From contig PBIQ01000039.1 in assembly GCA_002720485.1 (NCBI GenBank), positions 1 through 49,983 of the forward strand: 49,983 nt of DNA. The letters are read 5' to 3'. Position numbers and translations under genes: made by a program. Shown here one piece after another: positions 40,115-49,644 of this stretch (positions are counted from its first letter, which is position 1; each line of letters opens with the position of its first letter). This stretch comes from Acidimicrobiaceae bacterium. Lineage in GTDB: Bacteria > Actinomycetota > Acidimicrobiia > Acidimicrobiales > UBA8592. Under the pieces are notes generated by a model. That model worked only from the letters and a program-made list of their open reading frames with translations, did no database searches and was not told the DNA's origin.

Positions 40115-40822
40115 TCAAGAATCAGCGATTTCCACGTGAATTGCTTCAGCAGCCTCAGTTGGATTTTCTGCCAAAGTAACAGCTCTACCTATAACTAGAA
40201 GGCCGGCACCTTCATCGAGGGCTTTCGATGGAGTGGACACTTTTTTTTGATCATGGGCCTGTACTCCTGATGGGCGAATCCCAGGAACAACTGCTAATAA
40301 GTCAGGCGCTCGTCTCGAAACAACTGGTAAATCGTGTGCTGAACATACCAATCCGAGACAACCGGAATTTTTGGCGATATCAATCCGCTGTTCCATCAAC
40401 TCTTCTTCAGAACTCGGGTCACTAGTGAGAATTGTCACACCCAGCGCAGTTGGAGACCCAATCCCTGCATTTCGTGCCCCCTCAAGAAGCCCTTCAACAC
40501 CAGCTTCCATCATTTCATGTCCTCCAGCAGTGTGCAGCGTCAGATAATTAACTCCGAGAGAACCTAATACCTTTGATGCTCTATGGACTGTATTTGGGAT
40601 GTCATGCAATTTTAAGTCGAGAAAGATCTTGTAACCCATCTGTTGAAAGGTTCCGATTACTTCTGGCCCTGCAGCACTATAAAGTTCAAGTCCGATTTTT
40701 AGAACTGCGAAATATGGCTGCAACTCTCTTGCTAGACGAACTCCTACTACTAGATCATCGACATCCAGTGCAAGTGCGAGCTTCGTTCTGGCATCATCAT
40801 CTACATTTTCAGTTCTTTCCAT
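40115..40822 (-). CDS. pyrF: Orotidine 5'-phosphate decarboxylase, short (type 1) form
   Basis: A 235-residue TIM-barrel enzyme for the last step of UMP synthesis. LALALDVDD is the first strand, and FLDLKLHDIPNT holds the catalytic Lys-Asp pair (D-x-K-x-x-D). VPGIRPSG and GLLVIGRAVT bind phosphate. This is the E. coli-like short subfamily; mycobacteria and streptomycetes usually have a longer subfamily 2 enzyme. It follows pyrD with 18 bases between. Confidence 0.96.
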   Translation of the reverse strand: MERTENVDDDARTKLALALDVDDLVVGVRLARELQPYFAVLKIGLELYSAAGPEVIGTFQQMGYKIFLDLKLHDIPNTVHRASKVLGSLGVNYLTLHTAGGHEMMEAGVEGLLEGARNAGIGSPTALGVTILTSDPSSEEELMEQRIDIAKNSGCLGLVCSAHDLPVVSRRAPDLLAVVPGIRPSGVQAHDQKKVSTPSKALDEGAGLLVIGRAVTLAENPTEAAEAIHVEIADS

Positions 40823-40840
40823 ATTCGTCTATTCCCTTTC

Positions 40841-41791
40841 TCATTTCGTCAAGTCGTCGCGTATTTGGCTTTTCCCAACTATCGATCCGATTTCTTTAAT
40901 AGCATTCCGCTCGCACCAACGGTGAAGACCCTTGATGACTTTTTTCGATACCCGTGGATTGGCAAAATTCGCTGTTCCAATCTGAATTGCGTCAGCTCCT
41001 GCCATCATAAATTCTAATGCGTGCTTGTAGGTAGCTATGCCGCCGACGCCGATAATCGGAATCTGAGGAAGCGCAGACCGCACATCGAAAACTGAACGAA
41101 CCGCTACAGGCCTGATCGCTGGACCGCTGAGGCCTCCTCCCCCCGCCCCTAGAACCGGTCTTCCCGTTTCAATATCTATGGCCATACCTAAAAGTGTGTT
41201 CGCAATAGTAAGGGCATCTGCTCCCCCGTCTACCGCTGCCTTAGCGATGCTTACTAAATCTGAGGTATTTGGGCTTAATTTTGCCCATCTCGGACGACCC
41301 ACGTTGTTGGTCGCTTCCATAACACCCTTTGTCATGCTTGACGAGTGAGAAAAGATTTCTCCGCGGTCTTCAACGTTAGGGCATGAGACATTGACTTCAA
41401 CTGCAATAACTTCATCCGGTAGGCCCCTACAGAATTCTGCTGCTTCTTTGTAGTCTTGAGTAGTTCTGCCCCAGATGCTAACTATTATGGCTGCTCCTGA
41501 TTCGATCAAAGAGGGAAGTTCATTCGCTGCCCAATTTTCCAAACCTGGCCCTTGCAACCCAACACTATTTATCATTCCTGCAGGAGTTTGATGAACACGC
41601 GGAGCAGCATTGCCTTCCCATGGGAAAGTAGCAAGACTCTTAACAACCACCGCACCCAGCTCGCTCACATCGAAAAATGAACTGAATTCAGACCCATACC
41701 CAGCCGTTCCCGAAGCGAGCATCACGGGATTTTTCAGACACAAGTCACCAACTCTTGTTTCTAGTGGTGGGCCATGGGAACGAGAAAGCAT
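40841..41791 (-). CDS. pyrD: Dihydroorotate dehydrogenase, class I (PyrDB-like)
   Basis: A 316-residue FMN enzyme that oxidises dihydroorotate to orotate. LKNPVMLASGTAGYG is the N-terminal signature, SVGLQGPGLENW is typical of class 1B, and VEVNVSCPNVEDRG carries the active-site Cys of soluble class I enzymes. Class 1B enzymes normally need the PyrK iron-sulfur/FAD subunit to pass electrons to NAD+, but no pyrK is adjacent. It follows carB directly. Confidence 0.95.
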   Translation of the reverse strand: MLSRSHGPPLETRVGDLCLKNPVMLASGTAGYGSEFSSFFDVSELGAVVVKSLATFPWEGNAAPRVHQTPAGMINSVGLQGPGLENWAANELPSLIESGAAIIVSIWGRTTQDYKEAAEFCRGLPDEVIAVEVNVSCPNVEDRGEIFSHSSSMTKGVMEATNNVGRPRWAKLSPNTSDLVSIAKAAVDGGADALTIANTLLGMAIDIETGRPVLGAGGGGLSGPAIRPVAVRSVFDVRSALPQIPIIGVGGIATYKHALEFMMAGADAIQIGTANFANPRVSKKVIKGLHRWCERNAIKEIGSIVGKSQIRDDLTK

Positions 41792-41793
41792 AT

Positions 41794-44700
41794 TTAGATT
41801 TCCAATTGCTGCTGCGCTGCAGCATTTTTATGAAAATATTGAAGAGGTCGTACTCCTAGCGTATAACTTCGCCAATCGACAAGGCCCTTTGCTAACGCCA
41901 GACCTGCAGATGCTGTGGTTAGGAGAGGAATTCCTTGTTCTGCAGCAGCTTTGCGAATATGATCTCCATCTGCGCGAGGACCCCTACCGCGCGGGGAATT
42001 TATCACTAGACGAATCTTCCCTGACTCGATCAATTCTACGGCTGTTGTCCCTTCCTTCTCACCAATTTTGGCAATAACATCGACTACTTCAATACTCGCT
42101 GCATTTAATGCAGCTGCTGTGCCACGAGTAGCCGCGATACTGAAACCGAGTTTGCTGAGGATCGAAGCAGTTTCAATACCTATTTCTTTGTCTCTATCTG
42201 CTAAGGATAGAAAGACTGTTCCCGTCTCGGGAAGAGCCATGCCGGCAGCTATCTGACTTTTTGCAAATGCCAAACCGGGAGTTATATCTATACCCATTAC
42301 TTCTCCTGTTGAACGCATCTCAGGCCCAAGAATTGCATCAGTTTCTGGGAACCTGTTGAATGGCAAAACCGCTTCCTTCACCGATATGTGATCACCTATA
42401 GCTTTAGCTTCTAATCCACCATTTTCTCTAAGATCCGCAAGTGATTCTCCCAGCATTACTCTTGAAGCAACCTTGACTAAAGGCACTCCGATGGCCTTAG
42501 AAACGAAGGGGACAGTTCTCGATGCCCTCGGATTCGCCTCAATGACAAAGACCGTTTCCGACTCTCCTACTTTTTTCACAACGTATTGGATATTTATTAG
42601 ACCAATGACATCTAACCTTTCCGCAATTCGATTCGTGTACTCTTCTAAAGTTGCAAGTGTCGTAACGCTGAGATTTTGCGGAGGGAGCATGCAAGCGCTG
42701 TCGCCAGAGTGCACACCTGCTTCTTCGACATGCTCCATTATTCCACCGATGAATATCTGCCCTTCTTTATCTCGAATCGCATCTACATCAACTTCTGTAG
42801 CATCTTCCAAGAATCGATCTATGAGTACAGGGCGCTCCGCAGACAATCCGCCTTCACGCCCTAAGCTCCCCTGTTGCGTTAGTTCTTTCATAGCCTCATT
42901 TAGTTGTTCATCGTCATACACAATGCTCATAGCCCGACCTCCAAGGACATATGAAGGGCGAATAAGCACTGGATACCCGACGCGCTCAACTATTGATAGG
43001 GCTTCTTCCAAACTTACAGCTGTTCCTCCGGGTGGCTGTGGAATCTCCAGCTGTGAGCAGACGGCATTCCAACGTTCACGATCTTCGGCTAAGTCAATTG
43101 AATCCGGAGAGGTGCCTGCAATTATGTCCGAAGGTAACGTGTTAGCAAGTTTCAGAGGGGTTTGTCCTCCAAGGCCAACGATCACTCCAGCTATTCCGGG
43201 ACCATTCGCGCGTCTTGCTGACTCCGTTTCTACTTCGAGAATATTTCTAACGTCCTCTTCGGTTAATGGTTCAAAAAACAATCGGTCGCTTGTATCGTAA
43301 TCTGTCGAAACTGTTTCAGGATTACAGTTAACCATGATGGTTTCATAGCCTATTTCTCTCAGGGCAAAGCTTGCATGAACACAACAGTAATCAAATTCGA
43401 TCCCTTGCCCGATTCGATTTGGCCCAGAACCGAGGATAATGACTTTTGGCTTGTCGGAGGCAGCAACCTCATTATCATCATCATAGGTTGAATAGTGATA
43501 GGGAGTTTCAGCTTCAAACTCTGCGCTACACGTATCAACTGTTTTGAAGACTGGGAGTACCTCAAGTTCGATGCGTTTGTTCCTAACCGCCTCCTCTTGT
43601 TCATTCCATAAGTAGGCTAATTGATGATCGCTATATCCCAGACGTTTGGCTCGGCGCATTGATAGGCCAGTAATGCTCTCTAAGTTTTGTTCTTCAAGAG
43701 ACAATCGCTCTTCTATGACAATAAGCATCTGGTCTAGAAACCAAGGATCGATTCCTGTTGTATCATGAATCGTTTCAATTGAAATACCCCTATAGAGTAA
43801 CTCTCCTACTTCAAATATTCTTGTTGGTGTCCCAACTGCAACCCTTTTGAGTAGTTCCTCGTCGCTCACGTCTTTGAAGTTTTCTTCACCACTATCGGCA
43901 TTTAGGCCGTATCTTCCGAGTTCCAGTGAACGAATTGCTTTCTGAAGCGACTCAGGGAACGTTCTTCCTATGGACATTACTTCACCCACTGATTGCATTT
44001 GCGTCCCTAGAACAGCTGGCGTGCCAGGAAATTTCTCAAAAGCCCACCTAGGTATTTTTGTTACGACATAATCAATCGTCGGTTCGAAACTTGCAGGTGT
44101 CTTTTTGGTTATGTCGTTAGGTATCTCGTCAAGCGTGTATCCAATAGCCAGCTTTGTTGCGATCTTTGCTATGGGAAATCCAGTAGCCTTAGATGCTAAG
44201 GCGGAGGACCTACTGACTCGGGGATTCATCTCGATTATAACGAAATCACCGCTAGTAGGATCGACAGCAAATTGGACATTCGAACCACCCGTTTCGACAC
44301 CCACTCTTCTCATACACGCAAAGGCGGCGTTTCGGAGAATTTGGTATTCAACATCCGATAATGTTTGGGTTGGGGCGACTGTTATCGAATCTCCAGTGTG
44401 AACACCCATCGGATCTAGGTTCTCTATAGAACAGACGACCACACAATTGTCTGCCTTGTCTCTCATTACTTCAAGCTCATACTCTTTCCATCCTTTAATG
44501 GACTGCTCTATGAGAATCTCATGAATAGGGCTAGCTGCAAGACCATTGGACGCTAATTTAGTGAACTCTTCGAGAGTTTCGGCGATACCTGTTCCTTTGC
44601 CGCCGAGAATATAGGCGGGCCTCACAATCACTGGAAGGCCGATTTCTTCTATGATATTTTCCGCATCATCCATGGAATGCGCGACTCCACTGTGTGGAAC

Positions 44701-45126
44701 TGGAAGTCCGATTTCTATCATGGCATCTTTAAATCTGGCCCTATCTTCTGCTGTAGCAATAGCTTCAGCATCTGCCCCGATAAGTTCAACTCCATTTGCC
44801 TCTAAAACTCCAAGTTCAACTAGTTCCATAGCTAGATTGAGAGCTGTCTGCCCACCAAGAGTCGGCAGGAGGGCATCAGGCTTTTCCTCTTCAATAATCT
44901 TTGTCAATACTTCTGCCGTTAACGGCTCTATATAAGTTGCGTCTGCGAAGTCTGGGTCGGTCATGATCGTTGCAGGGTTCGAATTTGCGAGTACGACTGT
45001 GTAGCCTTCTTCGCGAAGGACACGGCACGCTTGGGTTCCCGAATAATCAAACTCGCATGCTTGCCCAATTACGATAGGCCCCGATCCTATAAGAAGGATT
45101 TTCTCTATATCAGTTCTCTTAGGCAT
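41794..45126 (-). CDS. carB: Carbamoyl phosphate synthetase large subunit
   Basis: About 1110 residues. It makes carbamoyl phosphate from ammonia, bicarbonate and two ATP for pyrimidine and arginine synthesis. Two homologous ATP-grasp halves are visible: [21 protein letters not shown] starts the first and [20 protein letters not shown] the second. [12 protein letters not shown] and [12 protein letters not shown] are the paired nucleotide loops. The C-terminal allosteric MGS-like domain begins near residue 970. The in-frame ATG at 45135 is possible; the one at 45126 overlaps the carA stop by eight bases. Confidence 0.98.
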   Translation of the reverse strand: MPKRTDIEKILLIGSGPIVIGQACEFDYSGTQACRVLREEGYTVVLANSNPATIMTDPDFADATYIEPLTAEVLTKIIEEEKPDALLPTLGGQTALNLAMELVELGVLEANGVELIGADAEAIATAEDRARFKDAMIEIGLPVPHSGVAHSMDDAENIIEEIGLPVIVRPAYILGGKGTGIAETLEEFTKLASNGLAASPIHEILIEQSIKGWKEYELEVMRDKADNCVVVCSIENLDPMGVHTGDSITVAPTQTLSDVEYQILRNAAFACMRRVGVETGGSNVQFAVDPTSGDFVIIEMNPRVSRSSALASKATGFPIAKIATKLAIGYTLDEIPNDITKKTPASFEPTIDYVVTKIPRWAFEKFPGTPAVLGTQMQSVGEVMSIGRTFPESLQKAIRSLELGRYGLNADSGEENFKDVSDEELLKRVAVGTPTRIFEVGELLYRGISIETIHDTTGIDPWFLDQMLIVIEERLSLEEQNLESITGLSMRRAKRLGYSDHQLAYLWNEQEEAVRNKRIELEVLPVFKTVDTCSAEFEAETPYHYSTYDDDNEVAASDKPKVIILGSGPNRIGQGIEFDYCCVHASFALREIGYETIMVNCNPETVSTDYDTSDRLFFEPLTEEDVRNILEVETESARRANGPGIAGVIVGLGGQTPLKLANTLPSDIIAGTSPDSIDLAEDRERWNAVCSQLEIPQPPGGTAVSLEEALSIVERVGYPVLIRPSYVLGGRAMSIVYDDEQLNEAMKELTQQGSLGREGGLSAERPVLIDRFLEDATEVDVDAIRDKEGQIFIGGIMEHVEEAGVHSGDSACMLPPQNLSVTTLATLEEYTNRIAERLDVIGLINIQYVVKKVGESETVFVIEANPRASRTVPFVSKAIGVPLVKVASRVMLGESLADLRENGGLEAKAIGDHISVKEAVLPFNRFPETDAILGPEMRSTGEVMGIDITPGLAFAKSQIAAGMALPETGTVFLSLADRDKEIGIETASILSKLGFSIAATRGTAAALNAASIEVVDVIAKIGEKEGTTAVELIESGKIRLVINSPRGRGPRADGDHIRKAAAEQGIPLLTTASAGLALAKGLVDWRSYTLGVRPLQYFHKNAAAQQQLEI

Positions 45127-46237
45127 TTTGACCACCGTTTACTTTGTCCATCAATTGATCAAATTCTGAAAATAAATAAGCGCTGTCATGAGGCCCAGGT
45201 CCTGCTTCTGGGTGGTGCTGAACACTAAAGGCATTTGCTTCGTCGATAGATAATCCCTGGCATACACCATCATTGAGATTCACATGAGTTACTGAAGCTT
45301 TCCCGTTAAGGGAGTAAGCATCCACAGCAAAATTGTGATTTTGGCTGGTTATTTCGATTTCTCCAGAGACCATATTTTTTACAGGATGGTTTGCTCCATG
45401 ATGTCCAAATGGCATTTTCACTGTGCTCGCACCAATAGCCCTGCCCAAAAGTTGATGGCCAAGACAAATTCCAAAAATTGGTACCTTCCCTAGTAAATTT
45501 GCAATCGTCTCAGGAGCGTTCTTGACAGAAGCAGGATCCCCAGGTCCGTTAGAGAGAAAAACCCCATCCGGCTTATAGGAAAGCACGTCTTCGGCTGAGG
45601 TCGATGCAGGAACGACCTGCACATCTCCGATCATCGAGAGATGCTTGATTATTGTTCTCTTTATCCCAAAATCTAATGCAACTATTTTTTTGTTATTTGC
45701 TACGCTTTGCTTCACTGCAGGAACAAAATATGGCTCTGAGCAAGTAACTTCGGCAACAAGATCAGTGTTGCTAGTCCCTGGCTCCTTTTGGGCCGCCGCG
45801 AGCAAAGTTTTCTCGTCGGCTGTTCCAAAAGCTCCAGGCATAGCCCCAGCTTCGCGGATGTGCCTTGTTAGCCGTCTCGTGTCGACTCCACATATTCCTG
45901 AGACTTTTGACCTAGTTAGAAACGTATTGAGGCTTGTATCTGATCGCCAGTTACTATATCGCCTTGCTAAATCTTTAATGATTATTCCCCTGCAATAAGG
46001 TTTATCACTTTCGAAATCTTCAGCATTTATTCCGTAATTCCCGATATGAGGATATGTGAAAGTAATAATCTGACCTGCGTAAGATGGATCCGTAATTACC
46101 TCTTGGTATCCAGTTAAAGCTGTATTAAAGACAACTTCTCCGCTCGCATATCCCAGTTCTGGTTCATTTCCAATCAACTCCCCTTCGAAGAGCGTCCCGT
46201 CTTGTAGAACGAGTGCCGCTTGTTTTATCTCTGCCAT
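45119..46237 (-). CDS. carA: Carbamoyl phosphate synthetase small subunit
   Basis: A 372-residue glutaminase subunit that feeds ammonia to CarB. The N-terminal domain has [13 protein letters not shown] and [15 protein letters not shown]. The class I amidotransferase domain has the nucleophile Cys in [15 protein letters not shown] and the His/Glu pair in HHPEAGPGP. The length is typical. It precedes carB and follows pyrC with 12 bases. Confidence 0.98.
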   Translation of the reverse strand: MAEIKQAALVLQDGTLFEGELIGNEPELGYASGEVVFNTALTGYQEVITDPSYAGQIITFTYPHIGNYGINAEDFESDKPYCRGIIIKDLARRYSNWRSDTSLNTFLTRSKVSGICGVDTRRLTRHIREAGAMPGAFGTADEKTLLAAAQKEPGTSNTDLVAEVTCSEPYFVPAVKQSVANNKKIVALDFGIKRTIIKHLSMIGDVQVVPASTSAEDVLSYKPDGVFLSNGPGDPASVKNAPETIANLLGKVPIFGICLGHQLLGRAIGASTVKMPFGHHGANHPVKNMVSGEIEITSQNHNFAVDAYSLNGKASVTHVNLNDGVCQGLSIDEANAFSVQHHPEAGPGPHDSAYLFSEFDQLMDKVNGGQNA

Positions 46238-46249
46238 TGATTCCCTTCG

Positions 46250-47518
46250 CTATATTTGTACTTCGCCATTTGAAACAACTACATTTCCATTAACCAAGGT
46301 GTCCTTTATCTTTCCAGTCAGTTGACACCCGTCGAAAGGGCTATCCATGTTTTTGATAGCAACTTCAGAAACACTCGGACTCCATTGTTTGTTTTCATCG
46401 ACCACAATTAGGTTTCCTGGTCGTCCTTCCGAAAGCACTCCTCCATGAGTTGCTTCGAGGCCTGCTATCTCCGCCGGAACCCACGACATGGCAGAGAGGA
46501 TTTCACTAAGTGGTGCATTTAATTCGGTTGCTGATACAGCAAATGCTGTTTCGAGTCCGATCGTTCCGTAAGGTGCTTCTTCAAAAGGAAGATCAATGAG
46601 ATGCCGAGGTTTAGGAGAGTGTGATGTCGCTATTGCATCTACCTGACCACTCAATATCAACTCTTTAATCCCCTCTGTTTCTTTCTTTGTTCTCAATGGT
46701 GGAGCAACCTTGTATACCGTCCTGTAACTTCTTACTTCCTCATCCGTCAATGCAAGGTGGTGTGGGGAAACTTCACATGTAATTGAAACACCGTCCGTCT
46801 TTGCCGCAGAAATTATCTCAATAGCTTTAGGAGATGAAATCTGCTGAAGATGTAATCTTGCGCCGGTAAGTTGAGCCATTCTCACGAATTGGTATGTAAG
46901 GATTTCTTCCTCCTCGATGGCAATTCCTTGAATGCCTAGGTCTGAGGAAACTACCCCCTCATGCATATGGCCTATTCCATCAATAAACGGTGTAAGGCCT
47001 ATAGTGGCATCAAATTTAGTGCCATATTCCATTGCCCGTCGGAGTAAAGAGGCGTTCAAGCTGGAGAAATTAGAATGTACAAAAAAGCGAATACCCAAGC
47101 TAGCCATTTCGCCGATGGGCGATAATGCCTCACCCAAGCCATCCACAGTTAGTGAACCTGAGAATTCGATATGGCAGAGAGCTTCGCTGCGGAGACTTTG
47201 CATCTCTTTTACCGCTGCAGCAGAGTCTATTGTTGGGGAAGTATGCGGCATAAGCATAACGGCTGTATACCCTCCAAGAACTGCGCTTCTCGTTCCCGAC
47301 GAAATAGTTTCGATCTCTTCATCTCCAGGCTGACAGAAATGTGAATTTAAATCAACCAATCCTGAGGTGACAATGCAACCGGTTGCATCGATTACTTCTC
47401 CCCCAGCTATATCTTCACCAATCTGTGCGATATTTCCATCGGCGCCTATAGCAATATCTGCTTTTTTAGAACCTGTTTTGTCAAGGACCGTTCCGCCTTT
47501 GATAACAACCTCAGTCAT
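46250..47518 (-). CDS. pyrC: Dihydroorotase-like protein, probably catalytically inactive (pseudo-dihydroorotase)
   Basis: A 422-residue protein aligned along its whole length with class I dihydroorotase, in the normal pyrC position. Active-site residues are largely gone. The HxH metal motif reads NSH (58-60), the substrate Arg after it is Cys 62 and the MPN Asn is His 92. The metal-bridging Asp segment (TDDG in B. subtilis) reads HSNF near 148-151, and the next metal His aligns with Leu 175. The CHIST His is Gln 226, and the catalytic Asp of ATDHAPH is Ser 299 (ATSHSPK). SPHHL, PPLRT and IGLETAF, however, remain. Pseudomonas has a similar inactive PyrC' that holds the aspartate carbamoyltransferase complex together, and the same role is plausible here. 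The ATG at 47518 overlaps the pyrB stop by eight bases. Confidence 0.88.
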   Translation of the reverse strand: MTEVVIKGGTVLDKTGSKKADIAIGADGNIAQIGEDIAGGEVIDATGCIVTSGLVDLNSHFCQPGDEEIETISSGTRSAVLGGYTAVMLMPHTSPTIDSAAAVKEMQSLRSEALCHIEFSGSLTVDGLGEALSPIGEMASLGIRFFVHSNFSSLNASLLRRAMEYGTKFDATIGLTPFIDGIGHMHEGVVSSDLGIQGIAIEEEEILTYQFVRMAQLTGARLHLQQISSPKAIEIISAAKTDGVSITCEVSPHHLALTDEEVRSYRTVYKVAPPLRTKKETEGIKELILSGQVDAIATSHSPKPRHLIDLPFEEAPYGTIGLETAFAVSATELNAPLSEILSAMSWVPAEIAGLEATHGGVLSEGRPGNLIVVDENKQWSPSVSEVAIKNMDSPFDGCQLTGKIKDTLVNGNVVVSNGEVQI

Positions 47519-48470
47519 TGTCTTCATCCTCACTATTGAGTCCGGCCAGAGCTATTCCCGAACCAAGAATGTGATAAAGAACTGCCATTCTCACAATTAC
47601 ACCATTTCCCACTTGGTTTGTGATCACCGCGTTTGGAAGATTAGGGACGTTGTCTGAAATTTCGACACCCCGATTCATCGGCCCAGGGTGCATCACTAAT
47701 GCGGTTTTCTGCAATTGTTTAGATCGATCGAAGGTGAGTCCATACAGATTTGTATACTCACGAAGCGAAGGAACTAGCGACTCTTCTTGACGTTCAAGCT
47801 GCATACGAAGGAGATAAATCACATCAGCTTCCTTGATAGCTACATCCAAATCAGGGATGATATCAACTGGCCAATTTTCAATTGACGAGGGCAAGAGAGT
47901 AGGTGGGGCGACAAGAGCAACGCTGGCGCCAAGCGCACTAAACGCCTTTACATTCGAACGCGCAACTCGGGAGTGCTTTATATCGCCAACAATGATAATT
48001 CGCTTTCCAGCTATACTTCCGAGTTGCTGTGTGATGGTATAACAATCAGCTAGTGACTGCGTAGGGTGTTCATGAGCTCCATCGCCAGCATTAATGATCG
48101 AAGCATCCGTCCATTGGGTCAGCATCCATGGAACTCCTACAGACTTGTGGCGGACCACAATAGCTTCAACACCCATCGCAGAGATTGTTTCGACTGTGTC
48201 TCGAAGGCTTTCGCCTTTTTTCACAGAAGAAGAGGAAACACTAAAGTTCATGACGTCAGCCGATAGTCGCTTGGCTGCTTTTTCAAAGCTGAGGCGAGTT
48301 CGAGTTGAGTCATCAAAAAATAGGTTTGCGACTGTTTTACCTCGGAGCGCAGGAACTTTTGGTATTCTGCGATTGCTTACTTCGAGAAAGTGGTTGCTTA
48401 GTTCTAGAATTTCTAGAATCCCATCTTTTCCAAGATCTTCAACGCCTCTGACATGTTTGGCTGGAGTCAT
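47511..48470 (-). CDS. pyrB: Aspartate carbamoyltransferase catalytic subunit
   Basis: A 319-residue enzyme forming carbamoyl aspartate. The carbamoyl-phosphate motif [13 protein letters not shown] is intact, HPTQSLAD is present, and [11 protein letters not shown] is the aspartate-binding loop. No PyrI regulatory subunit gene is visible. It overlaps pyrR by four bases and the dihydroorotase-like gene by eight, so the products are made together and could form a complex. Confidence 0.98.
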   Translation of the reverse strand: MTPAKHVRGVEDLGKDGILEILELSNHFLEVSNRRIPKVPALRGKTVANLFFDDSTRTRLSFEKAAKRLSADVMNFSVSSSSVKKGESLRDTVETISAMGVEAIVVRHKSVGVPWMLTQWTDASIINAGDGAHEHPTQSLADCYTITQQLGSIAGKRIIIVGDIKHSRVARSNVKAFSALGASVALVAPPTLLPSSIENWPVDIIPDLDVAIKEADVIYLLRMQLERQEESLVPSLREYTNLYGLTFDRSKQLQKTALVMHPGPMNRGVEISDNVPNLPNAVITNQVGNGVIVRMAVLYHILGSGIALAGLNSEDEDND

Positions 48471-49042
48471 TGGTCGGACTCCTTGTATTCTCCAATTTGG
48501 ACACTATCTTCTCGGACGTCAACAAGTTCATCTCTTCGAGTAGGAATATTTTTTCCCACAAAGTCCGGGCGAATCGGAAGCTCCCGATGCCCTCGGTCAA
48601 CCATCACCGCAAGTTGCACAGAAGCTGGCCGGCCAAAATCTGTGACAGCATCCAAAGCTGCTCGAATAGTTCTTCCAGTAAATAGAACATCATCTACGAG
48701 AACAACTGTCTTAGCGCTCAAATCGAAAGGGATTTCTGTTGGTTCCCGAGGAGAGACTGGTCGGAGTCCAATATCGTCTCTATAGAAAGCAACATCAAGG
48801 TAGCCGACTGGAATATTCGACCCTTCAATCTCAGCAAGGTTCGCCGCTAATTTTCTTGCTAGTGGGACTCCTCCGGTTTGCAGCCCGATGAGGGCTACGT
48901 CCGACACACCCTGGTTATGCTCGAGGATTTCATGTGCCATACGCCATAAAGCTCGACGAACATCATCTGCGTCCATGACTTCCGATCGGGAAACAAAAAC
49001 GCCCCGCACATGGGGCGTTAATCCGTCTTCGTCTACAGCCAT
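48467..49042 (-). CDS. pyrR: Pyrimidine operon regulator PyrR / uracil phosphoribosyltransferase
   Basis: About 191 residues. It is a PRPP-binding protein with the motif [20 protein letters not shown]. With UMP or UTP it binds RNA hairpins and represses the pyr operon, and it has uracil phosphoribosyltransferase activity. A GTG at 49057 is an alternative start; the ATG at 49042 has an AAAGG ribosome-binding site eight bases upstream. A PyrR-type binding loop lies 20 bases further upstream. Confidence 0.97.
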   Translation of the reverse strand: MAVDEDGLTPHVRGVFVSRSEVMDADDVRRALWRMAHEILEHNQGVSDVALIGLQTGGVPLARKLAANLAEIEGSNIPVGYLDVAFYRDDIGLRPVSPREPTEIPFDLSAKTVVLVDDVLFTGRTIRAALDAVTDFGRPASVQLAVMVDRGHRELPIRPDFVGKNIPTRRDELVDVREDSVQIGEYKESDQ

Positions 49043-49060
49043 CTCGGCACCTTTCACCGT

Positions 49061-49080
49061 TCGAGCCTCACGGGACTCGA
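49061..49080 (-). promoter_or_regulatory. PyrR RNA-binding hairpin in the pyr leader
   Basis: The minus strand reads GAGTCCCGTGAGGCTC, flanked by further pairing bases. AGUCC...GAGGCU is the conserved PyrR-binding loop. It ends about 18 bases before the pyrR start and next to its ribosome-binding site, and no terminator stem follows. Repression is therefore likely at translation, as known in mycobacteria. Confidence 0.85.
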
Positions 49081-49166
49081 TTTACGGTCTTTGACACGGT
49101 ATCACCCCGGTATGGATTTGCGCGCGCTTTCTTTATTTTTTTATTTTTTACGTTTCTTCCATACTT

Positions 49167-49616
49167 CTATATAGGTTCCTCAGGACGGTGCCTCAGACAA
49201 GCTTCTGCTAAAACACCGTTGATAAATGGACCGGACGAATCTGTAGAATATTTAGCTGCCAACTCTACTGCTTCACTAACAATAACTGGTGCGGGAATTT
49301 TGGGGTTTGAAATAATCTCGCACATAGCCATTCGAAGGATCGATAAATCAACAGCAGCCATTCTCTCTAGCTCCCATTTCTGGCTTATCCCAGATATTTC
49401 CGCATCAACTCTTTCGATGTGACTAACTAGCTGGTCAAATATAGATAGTGCATAGCCATCAAGAGCTAAAGGGCGAGATTCCACAATATTTTGCAGATCT
49501 ACCTGTTTTAGCTCAGCTTCATATAGCAAATTCAGAATGGTTTCTCTGCCTTCACGGCGCTTTGCGATATATTCGGGAGTTCCTTCAGGTAGCTCGTTTG
49601 TAGCTGTTGAACCCAT
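49167..49616 (-). CDS. nusB: Transcription antitermination factor NusB
   Basis: A 149-residue all-helical RNA-binding protein that binds boxA with S10 to antiterminate rRNA transcription. ETILNLLYEAEL, MAAVDLSILRMAMCEI and VIVSEAVELAAKYSTDSSGPFINGVL are the conserved blocks. The GGAGGAG ribosome-binding site is strong. It lies between efp and pyrR, as usual in actinobacteria. A boxA that it could recognise is in the rRNA leader at 377-389. Confidence 0.97.
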   Translation of the reverse strand: MGSTATNELPEGTPEYIAKRREGRETILNLLYEAELKQVDLQNIVESRPLALDGYALSIFDQLVSHIERVDAEISGISQKWELERMAAVDLSILRMAMCEIISNPKIPAPVIVSEAVELAAKYSTDSSGPFINGVLAEACLRHRPEEPI

Positions 49617-49644
49617 TTGCTCCTCCTTCCTCAGAAGAGAATGC

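Noticed and set aside
42473-43300. 275-codon open frame on the plus strand inside carB
   Set aside because: It is entirely antisense to the conserved second half of carB, is serine-rich and low in complexity, and has no ribosome-binding site. It is a shadow frame.
49100-49160. Rho-independent terminator from the T-rich run on the plus strand
   Set aside because: The T tract follows only a short GCGCGC alternation and no plus-strand transcript reaches it. On the minus strand the run is A-rich and lies in the pyrR leader.
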